DNA from: Eriocheir sinensis
Taxonomy: Eukaryota; Arthropoda; Malacostraca; Decapoda; Varunidae
Reading direction: 5' to 3'
DNA: 64,000 bases
NCBI RefSeq assembly: GCF_024679095.1
Contig: NC_066577.1
Coordinates: 4,991,848-5,055,847, forward strand
Shown piece after piece: positions 19,971 through 31,875 of the stretch (position 1 is the stretch's first letter; each line of letters opens with the position of its first letter). Below the pieces are notes generated by a model that ran no database searches, was not told the DNA's origin, and saw only the letters and a list, made by a program, of their open reading frames with translations. The position numbers and the translations under genes are program-made.

Positions 19971-20024
19971 TGTGTCACCTGTCCTCAAGGGCTGACCTCA
20001 CACACTCATCAGAAGAAATTTTGG

Positions 20025-20836
20025 GGCCGTTAAGACGGGGACGAGGAGGGGTGGGGAAGGCAGGTACGGGGAGAGTGAGGTGGCTATGGACGGTGAATTA
20101 GTAAAAAATTGAAAATATTACAAAAACAGATCCCAGCTCTGGCGTTCAGGTGACATCGGCTGTGACTGTGCGATAAAGCGGTAGAAAATTCTTTTACAGT
20201 ATGGTCCAAAGGTGTGGCCAGTGTCACCTATGTTGCAACTGGACACAAGGCAACTGACTTGTTAGCCACACTCCCACGGGGGGGTTGGGGAGACCAGCGG
20301 AACAGTGGATCAGGAGATTGAAAAAAAGATGGCGTCCCATAAACAGCTCCTTCACAGTATTCCCTCAGCTGTCCTTACAGGCAACCCTTAACTGGAAATG
20401 GCAATCATGGCTGCATTAATGCAAATGGTGTTTGATGCACCTTAGAAAAAATTCAGACTAGGCCAAAGACTGGCACAGGAACCTTCCATCACCCAAGCAA
20501 TGATGCCAAGTCTGCAGTTCACTCCCTAAAAGATTATTCATGCCAGGTTATGTGACAGCAACTATAGTGTGCGTTTGTGTTGGGAGTTATGAGGATGGGA
20601 GGAGAGGCAGCCCACAGAATATGACAACATTTATCCCACTGACAGCAGGGCCTGAGGAGGCCACTCCTGCAGTAGGCTGTTAAGCAGATATATATATGTT
20701 ACTGGAACAAGGCACTGCATTAACACCTCATCTCTTACATACCAGGAAGTGGTGTCGGCCATGCTGGGAGGAGCACTGTGCTAGAAGACAGCATACACTT
20801 TGTGCCTCAACGGCCGCCACTTGTGCTGGTGCTGGT
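20025..20836. repeat. Upstream module of zinc-finger unit B
   Basis: This is the full-length version of the shared upstream module, from GGGGACGAGGAGGGGTGGGG through ACTGGACACAAGG, GCATTAATGCAAATGG and TTACTGGAACAAGG. Any promoter or first exon of the gene should lie here, but I can mark none with certainty. Confidence 0.6.
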
Positions 20837-21104
20837 GCTGAAGTGAGGGTCTGTGGCGGGAAGCACAGTTCCAGGAAATAGCAAACAACCCTTTGTTTCC
20901 TGACTGCCACCACTGGTGCTGAGGTGAGGGTCTGAGGCGGGAAGCACAGTTCCAGGAAATAGCAAACAACCCTTTGTTTCCTAACTGCCACCACTGGTGC
21001 TGAGGTGAGGGTCTGAGGCGGGAAGCACAGTTCCAGGAAATAGCAAACAACCCTTTGTTTCCTGACTGCCACCACTGGTGCTGAGGTGAGGGTCTGAGGC
21101 CAGT
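20837..21104. repeat. 81-bp minisatellite, unit B (about 3.3 copies)
   Basis: It has the same unit and copy number as unit A, differing by a few substitutions. The first unit reads AAGTGAGGG instead of AGGTGAGGG. Confidence 0.9.
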
Positions 21105-21417
21105 GCTGTGCTCAACACTCACTGTGTCCTCACTGCCACTGACTTCAGGACTTCTTCCTGCATCCCGCGCCTCACCTGCTGGCTTGGTCCCTGAGTGTGG
21201 GGTCAGGGGAACCTTGCCACCTGCCACAACTCCCCTGATGTTCCTGCAAGACCTGCCAACTCCTCACATCAAGATCAGTGTTGCAGTGAAGGCTGCAAGG
21301 CCTGGGTGGCCGGGACCAGCAGGAGCAGACTGCCACTGGTGTGAGGATCAGGGTGGTCAGAAGAACCACCTCCACCACTGTTGGCATCTCCAGCCATAAA
21401 GGAAAGAAACTTGGAGT

Positions 21418-22809
21418 GTGAGATCTGAGACTGAAAGCACGTTCACACGACACAGCCTTGCACACATTGGTGAAGGAAAGCATGAATGCCATGACGGTGG
21501 TAGAAAATTAAGTAAGAATAGTACCCTTAACACACACACCCTTACATACACTGGTGAAAGAAACCAAGAAAGTGAAGTTAGTGGAAAAGGATCCAGTGTG
21601 AAGAGTTCCTTCAACCAACGCACTGTTAGATACAATGGTGAAAGAAATCATCAATGTGGAGTTTGTGGAAAACGGTTTGGTCTGAAGAGCGTCTTCAACA
21701 GACACATTCATATACACGCTGGTGAAATAAATTATAAATGTGATGAAGTATTCAGGGGGAAGTCTGAAATGAACAAACACACCCTTACACACACTGGTGA
21801 AAAAAATCATGAATGTGAATTTTGTGGGAAACGATTTACTCAGAAGAGTACCCTCAACACCCACACCCTCACACACACTGGTGAAAAAAATCATGAATGT
21901 AAATTTTGTGGAAAACGATTTACTCAGAAGAGTACCCTCAACAGCCACACCCTCACACACACTGGTGAAAAAAATTATCAATGTGAAATTTGTGGGAAAC
22001 GATTTACTCAGAAGAGTAACCTCAACAAACACACTCTCACACACACTGGTGAAAAAAATCATGAATGTGAAATTTGTGGGAAACAATTTACTGAAAAGAG
22101 TAACCTCAACAAACACACACTCACACACACTGGTGAAAAAAATCATGAATGTGAAATTTGTGGGAAACGATTTACTGAAAAGAGTAACCTCAACACACAC
22201 ACCCTCACACACACTGGTGAAAAAAATCATGAATGTGAAATTTGTGGGAAACAATTTACTCTGAAGAGTACCCTCAACAATCACACCCTCACACACACTG
22301 GTGAAAAAAATCATGAATGTGAAATTTGTGGGAAACAATTTACTCTGAAGAGTACCCTCAACACACACACCCTCACACACACTGGTGAAAAAAATCATGA
22401 ATGTAAATTTTGTGGGAAACAATTTACCTTTAAGAGTTACCTTAACAACCACACCCTCACACATACTGGTGAAAAAAATCATCAATGTGAATTTTGTGGG
22501 AAACGATTCATTAAGAAGAGTCACCTCAAGAGACACACTCTTGCACACACTGTTGAAAAAAATCATGAATGTAAATTTTGTGGGAAGCGATTTACTCTGA
22601 AGAGTCACCTCAACAACCACACCCTCACACACACTGGCAAAAAACCTCATGAATGCTTAGAGTGTGGCAAAAGGTTCATTACCAAGACTAATTTGAGCAT
22701 ACATACCTTCAGACACTCTGGCCTGAGAAAGTTCAAGTGTGATGTTTGTGGGAAACATTTCAAGGTTAAGGGGGATATTGCCCAACACATGAGGATCCAC
22801 TTCCCCTGA
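21418..22809 (+). CDS. C2H2 zinc-finger protein, unit B (13 intact fingers)
   Basis: This is a paralogue of the unit A gene. The open frame runs from a stop at 21397-21399 and has no ATG until 21769, inside the degenerate YKCDEVF finger, so either translation starts there or an upstream exon supplies the start; 21418 is only the beginning of the visible frame and is not an ATG. An 82-bp deletion between GAATGCCA-like direct repeats, relative to unit A, joins the frame of the lost first finger to the main frame (HECHDGGRKL). Thirteen intact fingers follow, with contact quartets LSVR, QSTT, QSTS, QSNK, ESNK, ESNT, LSTN, LSTT, FSYN, KSHR, LSHN, TTNI and VGDQ. Linkers are TGEKN, with one TVEKN and one TGKKP. 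The protein ends RIHFP. Confidence 0.8.
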   Translation: MRSETESTFTRHSLAHIGEGKHECHDGGRKLSKNSTLNTHTLTYTGERNQESEVSGKGSSVKSSFNQRTVRYNGERNHQCGVCGKRFGLKSVFNRHIHIHAGEINYKCDEVFRGKSEMNKHTLTHTGEKNHECEFCGKRFTQKSTLNTHTLTHTGEKNHECKFCGKRFTQKSTLNSHTLTHTGEKNYQCEICGKRFTQKSNLNKHTLTHTGEKNHECEICGKQFTEKSNLNKHTLTHTGEKNHECEICGKRFTEKSNLNTHTLTHTGEKNHECEICGKQFTLKSTLNNHTLTHTGEKNHECEICGKQFTLKSTLNTHTLTHTGEKNHECKFCGKQFTFKSYLNNHTLTHTGEKNHQCEFCGKRFIKKSHLKRHTLAHTVEKNHECKFCGKRFTLKSHLNNHTLTHTGKKPHECLECGKRFITKTNLSIHTFRHSGLRKFKCDVCGKHFKVKGDIAQHMRIHFP

Positions 22810-24107
<1,298 letters not shown>

Positions 24108-24359
24108 TATAGAGGTTTTGCAGTGACGTCACGAAATAGCGTCGTCTGCACCTTGTGCGTCGTCTGCAAACCCGCTGGTGGTCACCTCCCCAGCAGAGTG
24201 AGCAGACGGACGACGTGTGCTCTATCCCCAAGTCACTACCCGCGGGCAAATGGCAGGACCTTCAACATCATTTGTGTCAGGTGATTACGCGAGATCGCTT
24301 GAGAATGCTGCGAAGCTAAGATACATCGAAAAAGTCAGTGCTTTTGGGGGAGGAGACTG

Positions 24360-24620
24360 GTAGACTGGCTGTCTGTCTGGCTGGCTGGTTGACTGGTGGG
24401 TTGACTGGTTGCCTGTTGGGTTGATTGGCTGGCTGATTGGTAAACTGACTCTGTCTAATTGACTGATTGGATGGCTGGATGGTTGACTGGGTGGTTGACT
24501 GACTGGCTGATTGTTTGGCTGGATGGCTGGTTGACTGGCTGATTGGTTGGTTGGCTGACTGTCTGGCTGGTCGGTTGACTGGCTGTCCCTCTGCCTGGCC
24601 GATCTGTTGCTGACCAGTGA
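24360..24620. repeat. Low-complexity CTGG/TTGA-rich tract
   Basis: Four- to eight-base variants of CTGGCTGGTTGACTGG fill this stretch. On the minus strand they yield QPxNQP-type repeats in two frames, which is expected from the repeat and is not evidence of a gene. Confidence 0.8.
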
Positions 24621-24949
24621 TGCCCTGGTAGGCCCAGGCAGGCAAACAGGTGAGGGCAGGTGACGGCAAGTCACCTTACACTACGCACTCTTGGTCACTT
24701 CCCTGCGTACACTTATATACTCCACCCAGCACTGAACTCTGTCCCTCTGTGCACTTTGCCTACACTGAATTTCCTTTCCTATTTTCTTCCCCTGCTTGAG
24801 CACCGCCATGCTTGTTTACGTCCGCCAGCTCATGTAAATCCCGTTCCAGAGCAATCCCCCGCCACACAATAAGCTAGGGGACCCGGGGCAATACCTAAAT
24901 GAGTGTTACCTCATGTAATAATCTAATCAGTCTTGCCTGTAATATTTAC

Positions 24950-25124
24950 CTCTGACAAAATGAGCACTGCAGAGTCGAGATGAAGCAGACGGCCGCCAGT
25001 TTTCCCTCCTCACAGCTGCTATCCACTTCCCCCGCCCTTCTGGATTTGCTGGAAATCTATAAAATGACACAGCATCTCTCCCGTGTCGGTTAGAACATCC
25101 AACCGCACAGCATACGTATCCCAT
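24950..25124 (-). CDS. THAP-type zinc-finger exon of a DNA transposon
   Basis: From the ATG at 25124 the minus strand encodes MGYVCCAVGCSNRHGRD, then FYRFP, a KWIAAVRRENW block, RPSASSRLCSAHF and VRG. These are the landmarks of the THAP domain: C-x3-C near the start, the invariant W and P, and C-x2-H at the end. Right after CSAHFVRG the sequence AGAG/GTAAAT is a good splice donor, where THAP first exons usually end; without splicing the frame stops at 24927. No catalytic exon follows inside the element, so it is most likely a leftover N-terminal exon of a transposase. It could also be a domesticated THAP gene fragment. Confidence 0.6.
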
Positions 25125-25265
25125 GACGAACACACAGAGCACTTGTGCAGCCGCCACCAAGGTTTGCTTTGATAAGTGACCACCGCCACTGACCACCAAG
25201 ATGGCCGTGCAGGCCCGCGCTATCCCCGCACCCCCACTGATGGTGTCAGCTGCACAACCTTTATA

Positions 25266-25722
25266 GTGCATTTTATAGTGATCACGCACCCAAATGATTT
25301 CTCTTGGTGTTAAAAAGTCTCCCATACCTATTATCAATAGTTTAACACCAAGGAAAATAGAATGAAGATATGAAAATATTTTCAATAACATTCAATAACA
25401 ATTCCGCCTCCGGGTGGCTCGCAGCCGTTTGTCATCAAAGTCACCCCACCGCCATGCTCTTATATTCGACATAATTCTTGCAGGTTTGTACAGAAAAAAA
25501 CCACTGCCTGGAGTTCTGCAACATTTTATTCCCTTGAGACGGCAGGCGGTAAGGAAATGCAGTGAGTGAGTTTTGTGCGGGAAGAATAGACGAGGAGCGA
25601 GAAAAGGCAGGCTTGTGGAGGTTACTGTACGTTTTGAATCAACGCCGCCCCGGTCTCTCCACTACATGACCGTCTATTAGTTTGGCTGGTGACTTCTGGA
25701 AACAAGGTTCCATATGGTCTTG
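25266..25722. repeat. Shared inter-unit segment, unit B (continued)
   Basis: It matches 11420-11900 of unit A, including the exon-like stretch ending at the GTAAGG donor (25549). No gene is seen. Confidence 0.5.
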
Positions 25723-25726
25723 TATA

Positions 25727-25785
25727 GAGGTTTTGCTGCCGACGTCATTAGTGGGGGTGCGGGGGTAGCGCGGGCCTTCACGGCC
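25727..25785. mobile_element. End fragment of the THAP transposon family
   Basis: It follows TATA (25723-25726) and reads GAGGTTTTGCTGCCGACGTC, then GTGGGGGTGCGGGGGTAGCG, which is the reverse complement of the THAP-side end of the element at 24112-25261. The other end is lost; unit A has TATATCAC here. Confidence 0.6.
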
Positions 25786-26257
25786 CGCATAAACAAAAGA
25801 ACAGTTTAAATCCCTTGGCGAGGTCCCACGTCCCCATCACCTTTTAATAATCCATTTACTACATACCAATTACATTTTTGCTACGTTATTGCTACCTTTA
25901 GCGTGCATATTGCCACGACCTTCCTGGTACCTACCATTAGCTTTCTAGAACGGTTCTTGCAACAGCTCCTTGCAGTACCAGTAACCTGTGTGTCATAACT
26001 CTTATTTTCCTTTGCTGCTTCAGTCACATAACTATACTCTTTACCTCACTTTTTATGCATATAATTAACAGTGAAAATCAATGGTAGTGCACATGCAGAT
26101 TAGCGGAGCCTTAAAATCTAAGGTGGTCTCAACCAGCAAATGACCAGAGATAGAACAAGATGTGGTGAACTAATATTTTATTGATGCTTTTCTCCCTCAT
26201 GACGCAGTCTGTCACACACTGTTAAGTTCTCGTTTTTAACACTGATACGCAGTAGTC
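25786..26257. repeat. Shared segment leading to the hAT remnant, unit B
   Basis: It matches 13920-14386 and 53725-54196. No gene is seen. Confidence 0.5.
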
Positions 26258-26735
26258 ATGTCTAGTCCTCAAGCCAAGCGGAAACGACAGCCGTATATGC
26301 AGAAATACACAAAAACATGGGAGTGACCGTTGTTTGAAAGTTGGCTGACAAGAAGCGGCAATTAAGGGCCCTATATATGTATTTCCACTGTAATTGTGTG
26401 ATTCTGACGGAAAGGCGGGCAAACCAACTAGGAAAGCATGCTGCTGGGGCAAAACATAAGAAGATAGTTGAAAGTGCAAAACATATAGTTAGTGTACTTG
26501 ATATGCCTTTTGTTAGTGGAGAAAAGCATGCTGAAAAACAAGGGAAAGAAGCAGAAGTACGGTTGGCTGCAGTAGTGAGCGAGCTAAATCTTCCATTTTT
26601 ATCTGCGGATAAACTTGCTATTAAAGTGATATTTCCAGACCCAGATGTAGCACAGAAACTGCACGAAGTGCGGTGAAACAATGTTAATTCAGCCATCGTG
26701 AAGAATGTCCTCCGTCGAAAGGAGTGTGATGAGTT
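26258..26735 (+). pseudogene. hAT-type transposase N-terminus, broken (copy 2)
   Basis: This has the same structure as the copy at 14387: MSSPQAKRKRQ followed by a stop, then the KHAAGAKHKKI finger end and VRLAAVVSELNLPFLSADKL in a second frame, then KCDEL-like remains disrupted near 26685. It runs straight into the 28-bp minisatellite, where copy 1 has a longer transposase remnant and a LINE first. The second frame stays open for 111 codons. Confidence 0.7.
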
Positions 26736-26737
26736 AC

Positions 26738-27531
26738 ATTGCGAGAAATAAATACACTCACACATATTGCAAGATACACTCACACATATTGCAAGAAATA
26801 AATACACACACACATACTGCAAGAAATAAATACACACACATATTGCAAGAAACAAATACACTCACACATATTGCAAGAAATAAATACACACACATATATT
26901 GCAAGAAATAAATACACACACACACATTGCAAGAAATAAATACACACACATATATTGCAAGAAATAAATACACACACACATATTGTAAGAAATAACTACA
27001 CACACACATATTGCAAGAAATAAATACACACACACATATTGTAAGAAATAACTACACACACACATATTGCAAGAAATAAATACACACACACATATTGTAA
27101 GAAATAACTACACACACACATATTGCAAGAAATAAATACACACACACACATATTGAAAGAAATAAATGCACACACACATTGCAAGAAATAAATACAGACA
27201 CACACATATTGCAAGAAATAAATACACACACATATATTGCAAGAAATAAATACACACACACATATTGCAAGAAATAAATACACACACACATATTGCATGA
27301 AATAAATACACACACACATTGCAAGAAATAAATACACACACACACATATTGCAAGAAATAAATACACACACACATATTGCAAGAAATAAATACACACACA
27401 CACATATTGCAAGAAATAAATACACACACACACATTGCAAGAAATAAATACACACACACATATTGCAAGAAATAAATACACACACACACATTGCAAGAAA
27501 TAAATACACACACACATATTGCAAGAAATAA

Positions 27532-27603
<72 letters not shown>

Positions 27604-27650
27604 TGCAAGAAATAAATACATACACACATATTGCAAGAAATAAATACACC
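26738..27650. repeat. 28-bp minisatellite, copy 2
   Basis: The unit is the same as at 15535-16585 (TTGCAAGAAATAAATACACA with variable CA length). A pure (CA)n run of about 70 bp lies at 27533-27602. Minus-strand frames of about 200 codons are repeat artefacts. Confidence 0.9.
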
Positions 27651-27955
27651 TACATGCAGTACATTACAAGACTCCGGGACCGTCCCTGGCCCGGGACGGG
27701 TCTTCCTGGCGCGAGAGGAAGGAAGGAAGGTAAACACGGCTTGGCTTCCCAGGACCCAAGAACTCGCCTCAGAACCACTCGGTGAGCGTTTGTAGCCTTA
27801 CTTTTTGCGGCTACTTGCACGGCAGTTAGTCTATTGCAGTGTTTATCTGAGAGTGCATTAATTGGCGGATGACCATGCCAGCATTTTCTGTGCTGTGGCC
27901 GCCGCATCAGCAGAACAGAACATTGTCATTGCCAGAACATGAACGTGCAATTTGT
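27651..27955. repeat. Shared segment after the 28-bp array (copy 2)
   Basis: It matches 16586-16925 and 55706-56010. No gene is seen. Confidence 0.5.
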
Positions 27956-28165
27956 GTTTATTTCCATTTCATTTTTAGAGGTCCCGCAGAGGGCCACTCT
28001 CGGGTGGCATGATAGGCGGGGGATTCAAGGGGCCAGGACAGGGTTAGGATGAGGAAAGGAATTGGGACATGGTAAAGGGCCAGGACTAGGGAGATAATGA
28101 CTGATGATCCTGTTCCTAAATGTGTCAAGAGTGGGACTATTAACTACATGAGATGGGAGATGATT
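27956..28165 (-). pseudogene. LINE 3' fragment
   Basis: This is the shorter sister of 56011-56280. On the minus strand it covers the segment with SPTLDTF and the 3' non-coding tail and is cut off at 28165, where a palindrome-bearing sequence begins. Confidence 0.5.
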
Positions 28166-28210
28166 CGGTAATTATTGAAAATCACTCCGCGCCTCGAAAA
28201 TACGATATTA

Positions 28211-28267
28211 CGCCTCCATATTGTACTTTAGGGACGAAATACATGTCCCTTAATCGTAATATGAAGG
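28211..28267. repeat. Imperfect palindrome (hairpin)
   Basis: Arms CGCCTCCATATTG and AATATGAAGGCG enclose GGGACGAAATACATGTCCC. It is related to 17691-17746, and the flanks share short similarity on both sides, suggesting a small mobile element. Confidence 0.7.
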
Positions 28268-28329
28268 CGGAAAAACTCAAAAGTAAACAGAAAGTGGTAA
28301 AGGTAGTGAAAAAGCATATTATACATACG

Positions 28330-29360
28330 CGCGATGCGTTTTGATGGCGGCCATATTGGGAAATGAGCAGTATTGCCAACGATCCGGTTAGCGATGGTAC
28401 GCATAGTTAGCCGTTAGCCGTTAGGGAGGGAAAGGATGGGAGGAAACTGAAAGAAATACAGCTGAAGCAAAAGCTGTGTGTGTGTGACAAAGATGGAAAA
28501 TGAGAGAGAGAGAGAGAGAGAGAGGGGCTCACACTCTCATCAGAAGAAATTTTTGGGCCGTTAAGACGGGGACGAGGAGGGGTGGGGAAGGCAGGTGCGG
28601 GGAGAGTGAGGTGGCTATGGACGATGAATTAGTGAAAAATTGAAAATATTAGAAAAACAGACTCCAGCTCTGGCGTTCAGGTGACATCGGCTGTGACTGT
28701 ACGATAAAGTGGTAGAAAATTCTTTTATAGTACGGTCCAAAGGTGTGACCAGTGTCACCTATCTTGCAACTGGACACAAGGGAGCCCGAGGTACAACTGA
28801 CTTGTTAGCTACACTCCCATGGGTGGGTTGGGGAGACCAGCGGAACAGTGGAACAGGAGATTGAAACAAAGATGGCGTCCCATAAACAGCTCCTACACAG
28901 TATTCCCTCAGCTGTCCTTACAGGCAACCCTTAAGTGGAAACGGCAATCATGGCTGCATTAATGCAAATGGTGTTTGATGCACCTTAGAAATATAGGCCA
29001 AAGACTGGCACAGAAACATTCCATCACCCAGGCAATGATGCCAAGTCTGCAATTCACTCCCTAAAAGATTATCCATGCCAGGTTATGTGACAGCAACTAT
29101 AGTATGTGTTTGTGTTGGGAGTTATGAGGATGGGAGGAGAGGCAGCCCACAGAATATGACAACATTTATCCCACTGACAGCAGGGCCTGAGGAGGCCACC
29201 TCCTGCAGTAGGCTGTTAAGCAGATATATATATGTTACTGGAACAAGGCACTGCATTAACACCTCATCTCTTACATACCAGGAAGTGGTGTCGGCCATGC
29301 TGGGAGGAGCACTGCGCTAGAAGACAGCACACACTTGGTGCCTCGAAGGCCGCCGCTGGT
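28330..29360. repeat. Upstream module of zinc-finger unit C
   Basis: From about 28430 it matches the upstream modules of B, D and F, with a short (GA)n run at 28504-28523. No gene is seen before the minisatellite. Confidence 0.6.
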
Positions 29361-29520
29361 GCTGAAGTGAGGGTCTGAGGTGGGAAGCACAGTTCCAGGA
29401 AATAGCAAACAACCATTTATTTTCTGACTGCCATCACTGGTGCTGAAGTGAGGGTCTGAGGCGGGAAGCACAGTTCCAGGAAATAGCAAACAACCCTTTG
29501 TTTCCTGACTGCCACCACTG
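29361..29520. repeat. 81-bp minisatellite, unit C (2 copies)
   Basis: Two units only. The array ends in CCACCACTGG and then jumps directly into coding-exon sequence (GAGAAGACTCCCTGG), so about 600 bp present in other units are missing here. Confidence 0.9.
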
Positions 29521-29540
29521 GAGAAGACTCCCTGGGAAGG

Positions 29541-30605
29541 ATGACCTCAACAAGTACACCCTCAATGAACAAACACACACTCACACACACTGGTGAAAAA
29601 AATCATGAATGTGAATTTTGTGGGAAACGATTTACTCTAAAGGGTAACCTCAACAATCACACCCTCACACACACTGGTGAAAAAAATCATGAATGTGAAA
29701 TTTGTGGGAAACGATTTACTGAAAAGAGTAAGCTCAACAAACACACCCTCACACACTCTGGTGAAAAAAATCATGAATGTGAAATTTGTGGGAAACGATT
29801 TACTCAGAAGCGTACCCTCAATGACCACACCCTCACACACACTGGTGAAAAAAATCATGAATGTGAAATTTGTGGGAAACGATTTACTCAGAAGAGTACC
29901 CTCAAGAGACACACTCTCACACACACTGGTGAAAAAAATTATCAATGTGAAATTTGTGGGAAACTATGTACTGTAAAGGGTAACCTCAACAGCCACACCC
30001 TCACACACACTGGTGAAAAAAATCATGAATGTGAAATTTGTGGGAAACGATTTACTCATAAGAATACCCTCAACAACCACACTCTCATACACACTGGTGA
30101 AAAAAATCATGAATGTGAAATTTGTGGGAAACGATTTACTGATAAGAGTACCCTCAACAAACACACTCTCAAACACACTGGTGAAAAAAATCATGAATGT
30201 GTAATTTGTGGGAAACGATGTACTGAAAAGAGTAACCTCAAGAAACACACTCTCACACACTCTCGTGAAAAAAATAATGAATGTGAAATTTGTGGGAAAC
30301 GATTTGCTCTTAAGAATCACCTCAAGAGACACACTCTCGCACACGCTGGTGAAAAAAATCATGAATGTAAATTTTGTGGGAAACTATTTACTCAGAAGAG
30401 TCACCTTAACAGCCACACCCTTACACACACTGGCGAAAGACCTCATGAATGCTTAGAGTGTGGCAAAAGGTTCATTACAAAGAATTGTTTGAACTTACAT
30501 ACCTTCAGACACTCTGGCCTGAGAAAGTTCAAGTGTGATGTTTGTGGGAAACATTTCAAGGTTAAGAGGGATATTGCCCAACACATGAAGATCCACTTCC
30601 CCTGA
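29541..30605 (+). CDS. C2H2 zinc-finger protein, unit C (12 intact fingers, N-terminus deleted)
   Basis: This is a paralogue of the other array members. Two deletions shortened it: one removed everything between the minisatellite and GAGAAGACTCCC, the other joined ACACCCTCA to the finger MNKHTLTH, so the degenerate fingers and the HQCGVC finger are absent. An ATG at 29541 opens the frame MTSTSTPSMNKHTLTH. Twelve fingers follow, with contact quartets LGNN, ESKK, QRTD, QSTR, VGNS, HNTN, DSTK, ESNK, LNHR, QSHS, TNCL and VRDQ. It is the most diverged array member, and two fingers have C in place of the usual F after the GK motif (GKLCT and GKRCT). The frame is intact, but loss of upstream sequence makes expression doubtful. 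Confidence 0.75.
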   Translation: MTSTSTPSMNKHTLTHTGEKNHECEFCGKRFTLKGNLNNHTLTHTGEKNHECEICGKRFTEKSKLNKHTLTHSGEKNHECEICGKRFTQKRTLNDHTLTHTGEKNHECEICGKRFTQKSTLKRHTLTHTGEKNYQCEICGKLCTVKGNLNSHTLTHTGEKNHECEICGKRFTHKNTLNNHTLIHTGEKNHECEICGKRFTDKSTLNKHTLKHTGEKNHECVICGKRCTEKSNLKKHTLTHSREKNNECEICGKRFALKNHLKRHTLAHAGEKNHECKFCGKLFTQKSHLNSHTLTHTGERPHECLECGKRFITKNCLNLHTFRHSGLRKFKCDVCGKHFKVKRDIAQHMKIHFP

Positions 30606-31200
30606 GGTGTTGTGTTGTGCTGCTGTATTTGGGAGTGTAGGTGGAGGTGGTGTTAAGTCAGCATATTTATTTGGCCTATGTGATGTACACAGATACAGTA
30701 GATACATGTATGGATGTGAATAATGGCACAGTCTGTTGAGCCGTAGCTCCCTGACAGACAGCTTTCTTTTTACGTAATACATTGTTGCATGTGGTTGATT
30801 ACGCAATGTTGTGTATAAAGGAACAAATTATTTTATGGATTACCAAATAAGAATAATGAACAAGATTACATTATAATGAAAAATTCATGCCATGAGTTCT
30901 GAAGAGCTAATTCATTTTCTTTTACCTTCACCTTGAATTGATCTAGATTACCGTTATTTACTAGGTTTTTAATTTCCGTGTATAAAGAATTCCACAGGCT
31001 AGGACCAAAACATAAGATGCTGTGTTTGAAAAGTAGCTCAAATGTGAAGACACACCTGGTTACCTTGTTACTTCTGGCCTAGTGAGCAGATTCAACGAGT
31101 TGAGTTCCATGGTAGTTTTTAATATTTTATAAATTAATACATTAATACTCATGTACTGAGTGAAATTTTTGAAGATTTTGGTTTATGAATATAGATTCAA
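30606..31200. repeat. Downstream module of unit C
   Basis: It matches the downstream modules of the other units up to the GATTTTGGTTTATGAATATA string, where a GC-rich stretch is inserted. Confidence 0.6.
30869..31078 (-). pseudogene. LINE C-terminus fossil, unit C
   Basis: It has the same position and content as the fossil at 8916-9131. Confidence 0.55.
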
Positions 31201-31394
31201 CTGCCCCTTGCCGACGTCTGCCGGCTCCATCCACACCTCGGGCCGCCTCCAATCAGCTGCCCGCTTTCCCTCACGTGACTCCTGGATGGGGGAATGCTCG
31301 TTTCCTCGTCGGCACGGTCATAAAGGAGGCGGGAATGGCCGCCTTCGCAACAGCTTGTTTCAGCTATCGACAGGGGAATGGTCGTCTTCGCAAC
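31201..31394. other. GC-rich insertion between direct repeats
   Basis: This stretch lies between two copies (31121-31200 and 31395-31474) of about 80 bp of the downstream module. It carries CCTCCAATCAG (CCAAT-like), CTCACGTGACTCC (E-box-like), TCATAAAGGAGGC (TATA-like) and two copies of a GGGAATGG...CTTCGCAACA string. It looks promoter-like, but that is inference only. Confidence 0.35.
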
Positions 31395-31875
31395 AATATT
31401 TTAGAAAATGATACATTAATACTTATGTACTGAGTGAAATTTTAGAAGATTTTGGTTTATAAATATAGATTCAGTCGAGTCAAATTTACCTTTAATTTCC
31501 CCAGTGAACATAAGGCCGCGTAGGTGCTACTTTGGCTTGTTATCTACAAGCAAAAGATATCTACACAACACTTTGGCTTGATATCTACAAGGAAAAAATA
31601 TTTACACTTTACGAATTTTATTTTAGGCTCATAAAATAAAGATGTGCTTAAAATATTGAAATTTTTTATTTCGTTTATGTTTTAGCAATAAACAGCATGC
31701 ACCTCGGCTAAAATGTCTGCACAGTACAAAATTTTATTTGAATATCTACATAGTAAATCACAATATAATACATTATATATAACAGAAAATTTAATTGAAA
31801 CAGTAAAAAATTCTAAAATGTCTAATTTAATTGAAAAAAAAATCTAAAATGTCTAAAATGTTTATTAAAAATATT

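Larger units (their letters stand above)
24112..25261. mobile_element. THAP-domain DNA transposon (P-element-like), internally rearranged
   Basis: Compared with unit A (near 11404) about 1.15 kb is inserted between TATA strings (24108-24111 and 25262-25265). The left end reads GAGGTTTTGCAGTGACGTCA and the right end is the reverse complement of AAGGTTGTGCAGCTGACACC, so the ends are imperfect inverted repeats. The right half encodes a THAP domain on the minus strand. The left half holds a CTGG-type low-complexity tract. Further end fragments lie at 25727-25785 and 52299-52516. THAP domains occur in P-type transposases, which is the basis for the class name; the ends do not match any P element I can name. 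Confidence 0.6.

Noticed and set aside
19434..19988. Proline/serine-rich minus-strand frame (184 codons) and arginine/glycine-rich plus frames
   Set aside because: They follow from the purine-only tract; no conserved domain is present.
21797..22264. Plus-strand alternative frames with repeated HTLVKKIMNVKFVGN blocks
   Set aside because: These are the shifted frame of the finger repeat, with no conserved structure of their own.
24316..24674. Minus-strand frames with QPxNQP repeats
   Set aside because: They arise from the CTGG/TTGA-type low-complexity tract and two frames look alike.
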